Both the position numbers and the translations under genes were made by a program. Of a stretch of DNA of 64,000 nucleotides, positions 53,060-62,282 are shown piece by piece. Location of the stretch: the NCBI GenBank assembly GCA_020186115.1, contig WSYJ01000135.1:124001-188000 (forward strand). Direction: 5' to 3'. Origin of the DNA: Histomonas meleagridis. Taxonomy: Eukaryota; Parabasalia; Tritrichomonadida; Dientamoebidae. The first letter of the stretch is position 1; each line of letters begins with the position of its first letter. The notes below the pieces were generated by a model. The model did no database searches. It was not told where the DNA came from and was given only the letters and a program-made list of their open reading frames with translations.

Positions 53060-54499
53060 ATGATATCATATAAATCAAGTTTTGATAAACGTTTATCAAA
53101 ATATGAAAAAATGACTTACTTTAAACCATCAACAAAAGCAAATAGCAATGATAGTGATGTACAAGATGATTTTGAAGAAGAAGATTCATATCAAGAATTA
53201 GAAAAGTCAATTCAATTGTTTTCGCAAATGGGTGAAGATTGTGACCATGAACAATTAGATCACTGCGTTTGGGAACTATCAAGAAATGCAACTTATTCAG
53301 GTGAAGGATTTTTTGGTCATCAATCTTTTTTTAAAAAAGACACTTACAATCATCTATTATTTATTATTCAAAATGATTTTATTCCTATTAGCCCTCGTAT
53401 AGCATCAATTTGTTGTCTTACGTTAATACTTAAATCCTTAAAAGTTGAAGATTGTGAAGACTTCTCAAAGCAAGATGTTATTTCTAAAATCAGTGAATTA
53501 TTGTCATTATGTGAAACACCAAGCCACGCTATCAAAATACTTGATTTTTTTTCTCATCTAGCTTCAATCAGTGAAGAATGTCGAAATTCTGTATTAAATT
53601 ATTTTGAGCTCCAACAAATATTTGAGCATATAGCTGACATATCAGATCTATCGAAATCGTATTCGGTACTTCTTCAAATAATTTCCTCCTACCCTTTAAA
53701 TGACGATGCCATTCAAAACATCGTAAACTTTTCAATTCACGTTTTTGTGAGCATAAAAGAACCGTTTATTTGGGAACGATTTATTATAATTCTTTTAAAT
53801 TTCTGTGAACTTGGTTATACAGAATTAGTCTCTAATGATATATTATTGGAACAAATTCCTCGATTATTACGAAAAGGAAATCACAAAATTATAAAGAATG
53901 TAATAAGTTTAATATTTTTGTTGGGCGATAAAATTAATTTTTCATATTTCGACTTTAAGCAAATAGTTGAAAAGTTATTAGACGAAAATAAATCTATAGC
54001 ACGCTATTATGCTAGATTTATTAAATATATTATAAGTATAAATGAGGAGTTAGCGATTTTCTTGATTCGAAACGATCTTTTTACTACATTAAAAAAGTTT
54101 TTGATGGAAAGTAGCGCGAAAAATAAAACTGTTGCATTGGACATAATTGTGGAAATTGTTGAGCATTGTGGTGTAAATTTGCTTTCGTTAATTGTGAAAT
54201 ATGGTTTAGTCGAAGAAATGGTTCCGTTGTTTGAGTTGGATATTTATGAGATTAATATGTCGCTGCTAAAGATATTTTCCAGACTTTTTAATGAGTGTAA
54301 TGATAATGGAATAGTCATCGCATTAAAACAAAAGTTTGATGAAAATGATGGTGTAACATTTTTGGAAAATTTGATGCAAAGCGAAAATGACGAAATTGCT
54401 ACTGGAGCAGAATTACTGTTAAATACTTATAATGAAATTAATACAGACGAATTTTCTGATGTTGGAACAATTTTGTTTGACTCTGATGATGATATATAA
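53060..54499 (+). CDS. ARM/HEAT-like helical repeat protein, unknown function
   Basis: 479 residues starting MISYKSSFDKRLSKY; a second Met (MTYFKPSTKAN) follows at residue 18. After an acidic N-terminus (DVQDDFEEEDSYQELE) nearly the whole protein is amphipathic helices with leucine/isoleucine spacing of ARM or HEAT repeats (for example VISKISELLSLCETPSHAIK and LDIIVEIVEHCGVNLLSLI). The acidic tail ends ILFDSDDDI. Importin-alpha-like architecture is possible, but the basic importin-beta-binding N-terminus and the Trp/Asn NLS-binding ladder are not evident. Function open. Divergent to PCID2. Confidence 0.65.
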   Translation: MISYKSSFDKRLSKYEKMTYFKPSTKANSNDSDVQDDFEEEDSYQELEKSIQLFSQMGEDCDHEQLDHCVWELSRNATYSGEGFFGHQSFFKKDTYNHLLFIIQNDFIPISPRIASICCLTLILKSLKVEDCEDFSKQDVISKISELLSLCETPSHAIKILDFFSHLASISEECRNSVLNYFELQQIFEHIADISDLSKSYSVLLQIISSYPLNDDAIQNIVNFSIHVFVSIKEPFIWERFIIILLNFCELGYTELVSNDILLEQIPRLLRKGNHKIIKNVISLIFLLGDKINFSYFDFKQIVEKLLDENKSIARYYARFIKYIISINEELAIFLIRNDLFTTLKKFLMESSAKNKTVALDIIVEIVEHCGVNLLSLIVKYGLVEEMVPLFELDIYEINMSLLKIFSRLFNECNDNGIVIALKQKFDENDGVTFLENLMQSENDEIATGAELLLNTYNEINTDEFSDVGTILFDSDDDI

Positions 54500-54533
54500 A
54501 TAAATAAATAAAATATATTATAATTTAATAATA

Positions 54534-54942
54534 TTTCTGTTATATAAAAAAAATATCAATATGAATAAACAATTTATTACAAGAAACATTAATGATTTTC
54601 CTTCAAAGCTCATTTTTCTTTGTTTGAATAATTATAAAATAATATAAAATAGAAATACAAATACTTTTTACTTATTTAATCAATGTATGTATGAACAAAA
54701 CATTCGCATTTATAATATTTTTTATTTTCATTTATGCATGAATATATCTGTTATATAAAAGCATCAATATGAATAAACAATTTATTTAATGAACCATTAA
54801 TGATTTTCCTTCAAAAGTCTTTTTTGTTTGTTTTAATAATTATAAAATAATATAAAATAGAAATACAAATACTTTTTATTTATTTAATCAATGTATGTAT
54901 GAACAAAACATTCGCATTTATAATATTTTTTATTTTCATTTC
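54534..54942. repeat. ~200-bp imperfect direct duplication at the 3' end of the coiled-coil gene
   Basis: Copy one is about 54534-54733 and copy two about 54748-54942. Both share CTGTTATATAAAA, ATCAATATGAATAAACAA, CATTAATGATTTTCCTTC, TTATAAAATAATATAAAAT, TTAATCAATGTATGTATG and CATTCGCATTTATAATATT. Copy two runs into the stop codon region of the minus gene at 54936, so the gene's 3' untranslated sequence has been tandemly duplicated. Confidence 0.85.
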
Positions 54943-56282
54943 CGATTCTTCTCCAAATATTCGTTCATATATTTTATCGAATTTTCCAATTCGTTAACTT
55001 CGATTCCGATCGATTTAATGTTATCCAAATTGCACTTATTTTGCACGTAAATATCATTCGCTAATTGCTCAAAAGCTTTCAGCGCTTTGTCGTCTGTTAT
55101 ATTCTTTGCGTTCGGATTCCCGATTCGCTCCAACTCTTTAATTATCATCGACTTTCGCTCTGATTCGAATTGAAGCGATTTTAACTTTTGTTCAATTTGT
55201 TGATTCTTTGTTTCGATTTCTTCATTTTCCGATATGTAATTATCAATTAAGTTACTTAGCTCAATAACTATGGGCGAATCAATGTCTGTTACTGATCTAT
55301 TTTTTCGTTCAATAATAATTCGTTTTTCTAATTGTTGTATCAATTCAATCTTTTTTTGAGTAGACTTCTTCTTATTAATCTCACTGGCTTGGATTTTACT
55401 TTGAAGTTGATTGATTTCGGTCTGTAATTCATTAAGTGTATTCTTTTGTCTTTCAATTTGTTCAAGAATTTTCTTGATCTCAGAGTTGTCACTTTTGCTC
55501 ATTTCATTGGCTTTATTCAATTTTTCATTGACTTCTAACAAATGCTCTGAAAGTTCATAACTTAACTTGTGATAAATGTCACTTTTTTGGCTTAGTTCAC
55601 TTTTCTTTTGAGATATTTGCCATTCGATTTCTGATAATTCGCTTTCAAGGCTTCGAAGATTGTTTTCTTGTGCATCAGTGACGGTCTTGGTTTGCTTAAT
55701 CCAATTATTTAAGCGGTTTCTTTTCCCATTTTGTAGATCTTTAAGATGTTTTAAATCTTCATACTGATAAAGTAAATCTTGGATATATAAACCATGGAAA
55801 GAACATGCCTGGATTTGAGGAATAAGAGCTCTGAATTTAGAAACAATCAATTCGGATTTTTCAAGTTGAAATGTTATTTGTTGTTCTGCTGTAGCTGCAT
55901 TTGCTAGATTCATTGCGACTTCTGTTTCTTCATTTTCAAGTTGCTCTACTTTTTCTAATTCAGCATGTAGTTTTTGTTCTAAAACATGAACTTGGTTATC
56001 TTCCGATGATCCAAATAATGAGTTTAAACTTAATGATTTCTGTGCAACAGGGTTAGCCAATTGCGCGTTAAGGATTTTTTCTTCTTTTTCATAAGCTTCT
56101 CTTTCTATTTCTAGTTGTTTTTGACTTTCTTGTATTGATTGCTCAAAAATGGGAATTTGTGTTTCATTTGCTTGAAGTTTATCTATTTTGGTCAGTATGT
56201 CTTCTTTTTGATTTGTTAGCCTTACCATTTGCTCTTGGAACACTTCGAACTCTTCGTTGGAGATCATTTGCCACTTTTCCAT
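54936..56282 (-). CDS. Coiled-coil protein, unknown function
   Basis: 448 residues starting MEKWQMISNEEFEVF. Heptad-rich coiled coil spans most of the sequence (VHVLEQKLHAELEKVEQLEN; EIKKILEQIERQKNTLNE; QKKIELIQQLEKRIIIE). Breaks occur near a conserved-looking central part (ACSFHGLYIQDLLYQYEDL). Ends NEYLEKNRK, TGA followed by AAATAAA. The layout (helical start, long coiled coil) occurs in many flagellar and basal-body proteins, but no specific family can be named. The antisense ORFs overlapping it are shadows. Confidence 0.7.
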   Translation of the reverse strand: MEKWQMISNEEFEVFQEQMVRLTNQKEDILTKIDKLQANETQIPIFEQSIQESQKQLEIEREAYEKEEKILNAQLANPVAQKSLSLNSLFGSSEDNQVHVLEQKLHAELEKVEQLENEETEVAMNLANAATAEQQITFQLEKSELIVSKFRALIPQIQACSFHGLYIQDLLYQYEDLKHLKDLQNGKRNRLNNWIKQTKTVTDAQENNLRSLESELSEIEWQISQKKSELSQKSDIYHKLSYELSEHLLEVNEKLNKANEMSKSDNSEIKKILEQIERQKNTLNELQTEINQLQSKIQASEINKKKSTQKKIELIQQLEKRIIIERKNRSVTDIDSPIVIELSNLIDNYISENEEIETKNQQIEQKLKSLQFESERKSMIIKELERIGNPNAKNITDDKALKAFEQLANDIYVQNKCNLDNIKSIGIEVNELENSIKYMNEYLEKNRK

Positions 56283-56422
56283 CGTTCATTTTATAAACGA
56301 AAGAAGTATTCGTACTAAATGTCATTTCAGACACAATTCCGTCGACAATTTATATCACATTTCATAACAAATTCGTAATTAAAAGTATTTATTTATTTAT
56401 TAAGAAACTATTTACATTTCAA

Positions 56423-58888
56423 TCAATGTCGTCTTCTTCCATTTGGATTATGTCGATGCGTTCTCTTGTGCCAACTCATTTGTCTTTCGGCGTTTTCATT
56501 TCTTCGCATGAAGTAACCTTTCGACTTAAAATTACTTCTTTCTCCTTCTTCACTTTCACTACTGTAATATGATCGATCGCTTTCGTTATCATTTCTCGCT
56601 TCGTTTTTGCTTTCGTTTGTTTCGCCCAATATGCTTTTGTCTTCATAAATGTCCGAATCGGAGCTGAATCGGTCATCGTCGGGTGTGATCGCCGGCGGCA
56701 TTTTGATTTCTTTATTCGATTCATTCTTACGTCGATAATATGTTTCGTCGGTTGAATTACTTTCACTGTCGGATCTTGTTTTCCTTTTGCCGTAATATCG
56801 GTCGCTGTATTCGCTTGTTGAATAACTTTCGCTGTCGGAGCTGTAGTCAGCGTCTCTATGATATCTGCTCCTGCCGTATGAAGTCGTTCGATGACGTTTT
56901 CCGTGGTCTTCGGCGCGGTCATATTTGGGCCTGATGCTGCGCTTTTCATATCGGTCGCTTGGACGCCTATGATATGATCTGCCGTCGTCTGAATCGTCGT
57001 TGCGATCATGTGACGGACGGCGGAAAGTTCTATCGTTGTCATATGGCTGCACGCGATATCTGTCATATGAATTGCGGTAACTTCTGTCATCATCATAAGT
57101 ATCGTTGCGATCACGCAATTGCTTGCGATAGCTTCGATCATCATCATAAGTATCATTGCGATCATTTGATGGCCTACGACGCGATCTGTTTTCGTATGTT
57201 TCATTTCTATTGTGTGATGGCTTGCGGTAACTTCTGTCATCATCATACGTTTCTTCTCTATCATACGATTGTTTGCGGTAACTTCTGTCATCATCATAAT
57301 CATCATCTCTATCATACGATTGTTTGCGGTAACTTTCGTTTCTATCATATTTTGGTTTAAGGTAACTTCTGTCATCATCATAATCATCATCTCTACCATA
57401 TGTTGGCTTGCGGTAACTTTCGTTTCTGTCATACAATGGTTTGCGATAGTTTTCGTTTCTTTCATACTTTGGCTTGCGATAACTTCGATCATCTTCGTCA
57501 TATGACTTTCTGCGGTATGCTTTATCTCTGTCATAATCAGAGCCGGAGTCGGAGTAATAACCATCTGATTCTGAGTTCGTTTTCCTTCGATATCTTCTAT
57601 CATATGAATTATCTTTTTCCTTATTTTCGTATTCGAATTTTCGTTTCTGTCTTCTTGTGTCCATTTGATCTTTGTCGTACTCAGAAGAACTATCATATTC
57701 GTAACCTGTTTTCATTTCGTAATGTTTGTCTTTATTTTTGGATTCGTATTTTTGATTTTGTTCGCTTACATTTGGTTCATCTTCTTTGTGATTGTAATCA
57801 AATTCGAATTTATTTATTTCATTTTCTTCTTCATGTTTAACTTCATCTTCGTTATGTTCTGTTTGTATTTCATTTTGTTGAATTATTTCTTTTCTTTCAT
57901 TAACTTCAATTTGCATTTCGTTTTGTGTTTGAGGTGTTAATGTGTTTTCATTAACTTGTGGCTTAACTTCAATTTGTATTTCGTTTTGCGTTTGTGGTAT
58001 TAATGTGTTACTCATTTGCAAATTAGTAATTGGCAACTCATTTTGTTGCGCTATCTTCTCGGTTCTATGGTGCGCCCTCTTTGACGATTTATGTCTATGC
58101 GATTTCGAATGCGGATTTTCGCTTCCGTTATTTTCTGAATCTGATTTATGCTTTCGTGATTTTTTGTGATGATGTCTATGATGCTTATGACTACTGTGAG
58201 GCTTATGATGCTTATGACTACTGTGATGCTTGTGGTGTCTGTGAGAATGCTTTTCTTGACTTCGATACTGATACCAAACTGGCTGATAATTATTATTATG
58301 ATTTTCATCAGTTGTTGTAGGCGTGGTTTCTATTGGCATGGGAGCTGGCTCTTGTTCTGGTTGTTCGGTTCTCGCAGGTGGAGGCGATGGTATGTTTGGT
58401 TGATCGCCTATATCAGAATATGTGGAATAATCTGTGTCAGATGAAGAGTCACTGGATACTTCATCGAGTTTTGATTTAATGGCTGCAGCTTGACGCATCT
58501 TTTCTTGAATGGATCTTTTGGATTCTTCCAAAATTCTTGTTGGTATTCCAATTCCATTTGTTTTAGCATCAATAAGCAAATCCCAAAGAGCTGTTACAAA
58601 TTCAGTAGTATGTTCCTTTAGATCTTCCCGTAAAGAAAGACCAAATTCTTGTGAATTAATTTCTTTCCCTTGAATGAAACCAAGTACAATTTGTGGGAGA
58701 AAATCATCATCAGTATATTTTTGAAGCTCCTTAGTAATCCAGGGTTCAAAAGCTTCTGCATTTATATTTTCAAGATTTAATGTTTCTGTTACACTTGGAG
58801 GATAATCAATGTGATCATCAATGTGAGCGTTTTTAAAGCGTGGGTCGCGCTGCGCTGTAATTCCGTGATAAAATTTAACTCTTGACAA
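56423..58888 (-). CDS. SRRM1: SRRM1-like PWI-domain and RS-rich splicing factor
   Basis: 821 codons open to 58888. Residues ~5-135 match the SRRM1/SRm160 N-terminus: FYHGITAQRDPRFKN, then a PWI domain (FEPWITKELQKYTDDDFLPQ, LWDLLIDAKTNGIGIPTRIL). Then a His/Ser/Lys-rich stretch (HRHHKHHSSHKHHKPHSSHK), a Glu/Asn-rich stretch, and from about residue 420 an Arg/Ser/Tyr/Asp-rich repeat region (RSYRKQSYDRDDDYDDD type, ~15 copies). SRRM1 binds RNA via PWI and bridges splicing factors and 3'-end processing. Problem: no in-frame ATG is near the start; the first codon is TTG. A run of nine A after ATG at about 58924 would be in frame if it were eight, so a 1-nt error or polymorphism is likely. Confidence 0.82.
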   Translation of the reverse strand: MSRVKFYHGITAQRDPRFKNAHIDDHIDYPPSVTETLNLENINAEAFEPWITKELQKYTDDDFLPQIVLGFIQGKEINSQEFGLSLREDLKEHTTEFVTALWDLLIDAKTNGIGIPTRILEESKRSIQEKMRQAAAIKSKLDEVSSDSSSDTDYSTYSDIGDQPNIPSPPPARTEQPEQEPAPMPIETTPTTTDENHNNNYQPVWYQYRSQEKHSHRHHKHHSSHKHHKPHSSHKHHRHHHKKSRKHKSDSENNGSENPHSKSHRHKSSKRAHHRTEKIAQQNELPITNLQMSNTLIPQTQNEIQIEVKPQVNENTLTPQTQNEMQIEVNERKEIIQQNEIQTEHNEDEVKHEEENEINKFEFDYNHKEDEPNVSEQNQKYESKNKDKHYEMKTGYEYDSSSEYDKDQMDTRRQKRKFEYENKEKDNSYDRRYRRKTNSESDGYYSDSGSDYDRDKAYRRKSYDEDDRSYRKPKYERNENYRKPLYDRNESYRKPTYGRDDDYDDDRSYLKPKYDRNESYRKQSYDRDDDYDDDRSYRKQSYDREETYDDDRSYRKPSHNRNETYENRSRRRPSNDRNDTYDDDRSYRKQLRDRNDTYDDDRSYRNSYDRYRVQPYDNDRTFRRPSHDRNDDSDDGRSYHRRPSDRYEKRSIRPKYDRAEDHGKRHRTTSYGRSRYHRDADYSSDSESYSTSEYSDRYYGKRKTRSDSESNSTDETYYRRKNESNKEIKMPPAITPDDDRFSSDSDIYEDKSILGETNESKNEARNDNESDRSYYSSESEEGERSNFKSKGYFMRRNENAERQMSWHKRTHRHNPNGRRRH

Positions 58889-59653
58889 TTTGTTGAAGAA
58901 AGAAAGTTTAAAATTTTTTTTTCATACTTTTTTCAAAAGAAAACGGTCCCCACCATGTAAAAATTGACAGGCAGATTACCTCACTTGTCATTGTAAACCA
59001 TACATTAGAATAAACGGCCATATACTTATAAAAAAAATTGATTTTAGAAGCAGATAGAAATGGTATTAATCATAAATAAAATAGAACAAAGATGTGCTTT
59101 TTAGTTTTTATTAAAATATTAAACAACATCAAAGTGTATAACTTTTGGTTTAAATTTTATTTTAAGGATTGAAGAATTGGAGTTCTTATGTTTATCTAGA
59201 AAATAGCATTTATATAAACTTGATTAAGTTATCAGCTCAAACTTGATGAATATGGATTTTTTAAATCAGTTAGATGTGTAGAAATTAGAAAGGTGAAAAG
59301 AAGGTTTGAAGTTGATGAAGTTATCAGATTTTAGTCATATGTAAAATGGTGATTATTTGGGCATGAAAAAATATAAATATCATTCATTTACATAAATATG
59401 GGAAATACAATAATGATGAAAAACTAAAAATTATCCAAAAATGTTTTAGTTCATTACTAATGTTCCATGGGTATCATAGGAAAAAAAGCTTATGGGTTAT
59501 TAAGAAAAACCAAAGAAAACAAAAATACAAGTAAAAATGATTTGGATATGCACATGTTATAATAAAGAATGAGGTAATTGATGAAAAAAGTGTCTGATCA
59601 TCACACCACTTTTAATATAAAATATTGAAAAACAACAAGTAAAAATTTAACTT
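58889..59653. promoter_or_regulatory. Upstream region of the SRRM1-like gene
   Basis: AAAACGGTCCCC at about 58940-58951 and TAAACGGCC at about 59011-59019 are Myb-like boxes oriented for the minus gene. The remaining ~600 bp holds no gene, RNA or repeat I can see. Confidence 0.45.
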
Positions 59654-60244
59654 TTAGCAGCATGCTCCCCCATTTATTTCGTTGCTAGGCTTCACAGTTG
59701 TTACATTGTTGTCATTGTTCCTTGAATTTATCTTCTTCTCTAAAGCAATTTTTGCAAGATACATAAATGCGTCTTCAATTCCCGAATTCTCTTTGGCAGA
59801 TGTTTGGAAGTATGCAATTCCGTAGCTGTCTGCTAATTCTTTTGCCTCTTGTGGTGTTACGGCATTTTCAAGATCAGCTTTATTTCCAACCAAAATCATA
59901 TCTATAGGGTCTGATGAAGCTTCCTTAATTGAGTCAATCCACATTCTTGTTTGATTGAATGTATCTCTTCTAGACAAATCAAAAACGACAAGAATTCCAT
60001 GAGCTCCACGATAATAAGCTTTAGTAATTGACCTGAATTTTTCTTGTCCTGCTGTATCCCATATCTGGAGTTTTACGTCTTTATCATCAACTTTGATATG
60101 TTTTGTTTTAAAATCAACACCTATTGTTGTCATGAATGATTCCTGAAATTTTCCATCAGTATACCTAAGGAGCAGGCAGCTTTTCCCGACAGCACTTTCT
60201 CCAATTAAGAGGATTTTAAGCAATTGTTCGCTTGTTGCAGCCAT
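59654..60244 (-). CDS. Rab-family small GTPase
   Basis: 196 residues with all G motifs: GESAVGKS at 15-22, TTIGVDF at 39-45, WDTAGQEKF at 62-70, GNKADL at 120-125 and TSAKE at 148-152. YYRGAHGILVVFDLSRRDTF fits RabF4-type sequence. It ends GGACC, a double-cysteine geranylgeranylation site, so it is membrane-anchored and acts in vesicle traffic. Subfamily looks like Rab1/8/13-type by the GESAVGKSCLLLRY and IGVDFKTK segments but is not decided. The ATG follows directly after an Inr-like TCACTTTT. No missing catalytic residue (Gln in TAGQE present). Confidence 0.95.
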   Translation of the reverse strand: MAATSEQLLKILLIGESAVGKSCLLLRYTDGKFQESFMTTIGVDFKTKHIKVDDKDVKLQIWDTAGQEKFRSITKAYYRGAHGILVVFDLSRRDTFNQTRMWIDSIKEASSDPIDMILVGNKADLENAVTPQEAKELADSYGIAYFQTSAKENSGIEDAFMYLAKIALEKKINSRNNDNNVTTVKPSNEINGGACC

Positions 60245-60252
60245 AAAAGTGA
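60245..60252 (-). promoter_or_regulatory. Initiator (Inr) of the Rab gene abutting the ATG
   Basis: On the minus strand GGGTCACTTTT runs directly into ATG at 60244. With A of TCA as +1, the 5' untranslated leader would be about six nucleotides, typical of trichomonad mRNAs. The remaining ~340 bp upstream, to the stop of the next gene, holds nothing obvious. Confidence 0.6.
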
Positions 60253-60595
60253 CCCAAAATTCAGTTTTTGAATTAAAATTAAAATAATTGAAAAAGTGTT
60301 GTTTCCATTAACGTTCGCCATAAAATCTCAATGATTTGATCGAAAAAGGATTATAAATCTTGAACAAATAAATGTAAACGATATTGTATTTTATTTTTCA
60401 GTGAAATAGATGTATTTGTTATTAACATTCTTGATTTTTATTAAAAGGAAAAGTTAAAAACATAATTTTAATGATTTTTCAACAAAAATTAATTGCTGCC
60501 CTTTTTTTTAAAAAAAAATTTTACTTAAAAAAAGTCCGTTTATTTACAACAATATAAAAAATATGTTATTCGTTCGATGAATTTAAAGAAAAAAC

Positions 60596-61258
60596 TTATT
60601 TGCTTGAATTAAGAATTTCAATTTCATCTTCAGCAATCTGTATGTTCTTTTTTAAGGCTTCGATTTTCCCTTGTAATGATTGAACATGAGTTCGTAAGGT
60701 GATGATTTGTGGTGCATCTGCTGACTTTTCTTCTGTTTTTGGTGTGATTGGTTCATCAAGCATTACAAAGAGGTTACTAAGATCGTTATCTATATTTCTA
60801 TAGTCTTCAAATAACTCCGATTTTTGACGTATGTATGCTTCCAAATCTTTTATTTCTTTCTGTTTGATATTGATTTGATTTTGCATTTCTTGAGATTGTT
60901 GTTTTGCTCTTTCATTCTCTCTTTCAACTACTTCTACCTCTGTTTTTAATTCGTCTACTTTTTTTTCGAGGGCCATTAATCGTTGTAATGCTTGAATTTC
61001 AGATGGAGAAGTTTCACGTTCTTTTTGAAGATCATTCAATGCTTTTTCAACAAGAGATCCAAAAATTTGATCCGAGTCTGCAATTTTTTTTAGCATTTCA
61101 ATAAAAATATTAATTCTTTCTTCACTTCCCATTCTTGAATTCCTTGCTCTTTCACGAAGATTCCTTTCGAGCCATAGCTCTAATTTCACTTGTGGTGCTT
61201 TATCCTTTGAATATATATCACGAGAATTTGCATTTGTTTTTAAAGCACTCGAATTCAT
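60596..61258 (-). CDS. Coiled-coil protein, possibly TSNAXIP1-N-like
   Basis: 220 residues from the first ATG (MNSSALKTNANSRD) at 61258; the open frame extends to 61291 only with a GTG. An Inr-like TCACTTTT at 61282-61275 is 16 nt upstream of the ATG and supports this start. Residues ~25-75 (VKLELWLERNLRERARNSRM, EERINIFIEMLKKIADSDQI, FGSLVEKALNDLQ) resemble the N-terminal domain of TSNAXIP1-like ciliary proteins in pattern. This is a weak impression. The rest is coiled coil (LEKKVDELKTEVEVVEREN and similar). Function open; a flagellar role is only a guess. Confidence 0.6.
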   Translation of the reverse strand: MNSSALKTNANSRDIYSKDKAPQVKLELWLERNLRERARNSRMGSEERINIFIEMLKKIADSDQIFGSLVEKALNDLQKERETSPSEIQALQRLMALEKKVDELKTEVEVVERENERAKQQSQEMQNQINIKQKEIKDLEAYIRQKSELFEDYRNIDNDLSNLFVMLDEPITPKTEEKSADAPQIITLRTHVQSLQGKIEALKKNIQIAEDEIEILNSSK

Positions 61259-62282
61259 GTGGACGTTTACATCGAAAAGTGACAATTTCACGAAAAAAAC
61301 CCTTAAACTCGGCAGGAGGAGTTTTATGGCAAAAAAATAGAGAGGTTGCAGAAGGCTATGTTATATATAAAATGGATAAGAAAATTGAATTTTTTTCAAA
61401 TTTGGGGGTTTTGACTTCATGATATTTGGACAAATGTTTCTTGAATTCCTAGGTAGCAATATGCTATTAGTGTTTTTTTTTACAAAATTCCTTAAATAAT
61501 TTTTTATGAAGAATTTTCTTTTTGAAACGAATTTTTAATTTTTCTCAAAATTAGTCAAAAGAATTTCTTAGATATCCGAGAGCCTTAGATATTCTCATAA
61601 CTGTACTCCACAACATGAACCATATAAATTTTTATTTGTCCAATTTTTTAATCATGGAGCTTTCCTTTGAACCATGTTGGTAAAACGATTAAATTCTTCA
61701 CAAATGTAAAAATTGTTTTTTTAGGATTCAAATGAACTCAACAAATCGATGCAGACTTTTTTTTTTTGAATCTATATCATAAACATTATCAAAAAGATAA
61801 GTAGTGTTCATAATATCAATCAAGAAAACAATAATTTTCTTCAAAATAACGAGCCGAATTAACGATCAAAAATGATTTAATACCCATAAAAATTAAAATT
61901 TAAATTTTTAAAAACTCCACGAACAAATTGTGCTTATCCTTCAATATAGAAATATAAATGCTGATTTTTTGATTATTTTGATCTTAAAACTTTCTTCACA
62001 ATTTTTAAATTTTTGATTCCCAAGCACCCAAAAATCCCCATTTTATGACAACGGTTGTTTATTTTACAACCATTCAATCCATCAAAAGCAAATTTGTGCA
62101 AATCGTTCGAAAATTGAGTAAATTGAATTCATGTTTTTGAGTTTATTGTTCGTTGGGAATCTGTCAATTTCTGCCGCTAGAAAGTGAAACCAATATTCAA
62201 AAAAAAAAGAGCATTTCGATGGAATTTTGAAACGATATTTTAGGATTCAATTTATCGTTCTGACTTACCAATTATCATTTTT
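61259..62282. promoter_or_regulatory. Divergent ~1-kb intergenic region before the BspA-like gene
   Basis: TCACTTTT at 61282-61275 (minus) belongs to the coiled-coil gene. CAACGGTTG at about 62049-62057 is a Myb-like box ~225 bp before the BspA-like ATG. The rest is AT-rich with no gene. Confidence 0.4.

Noticed and set aside
56476-57696. Long second-frame ORF inside the SRRM1-like gene
   Set aside because: A shadow of the RS/DY codon repeats; composition (Met/Ile/Thr-rich) has no protein-like features.
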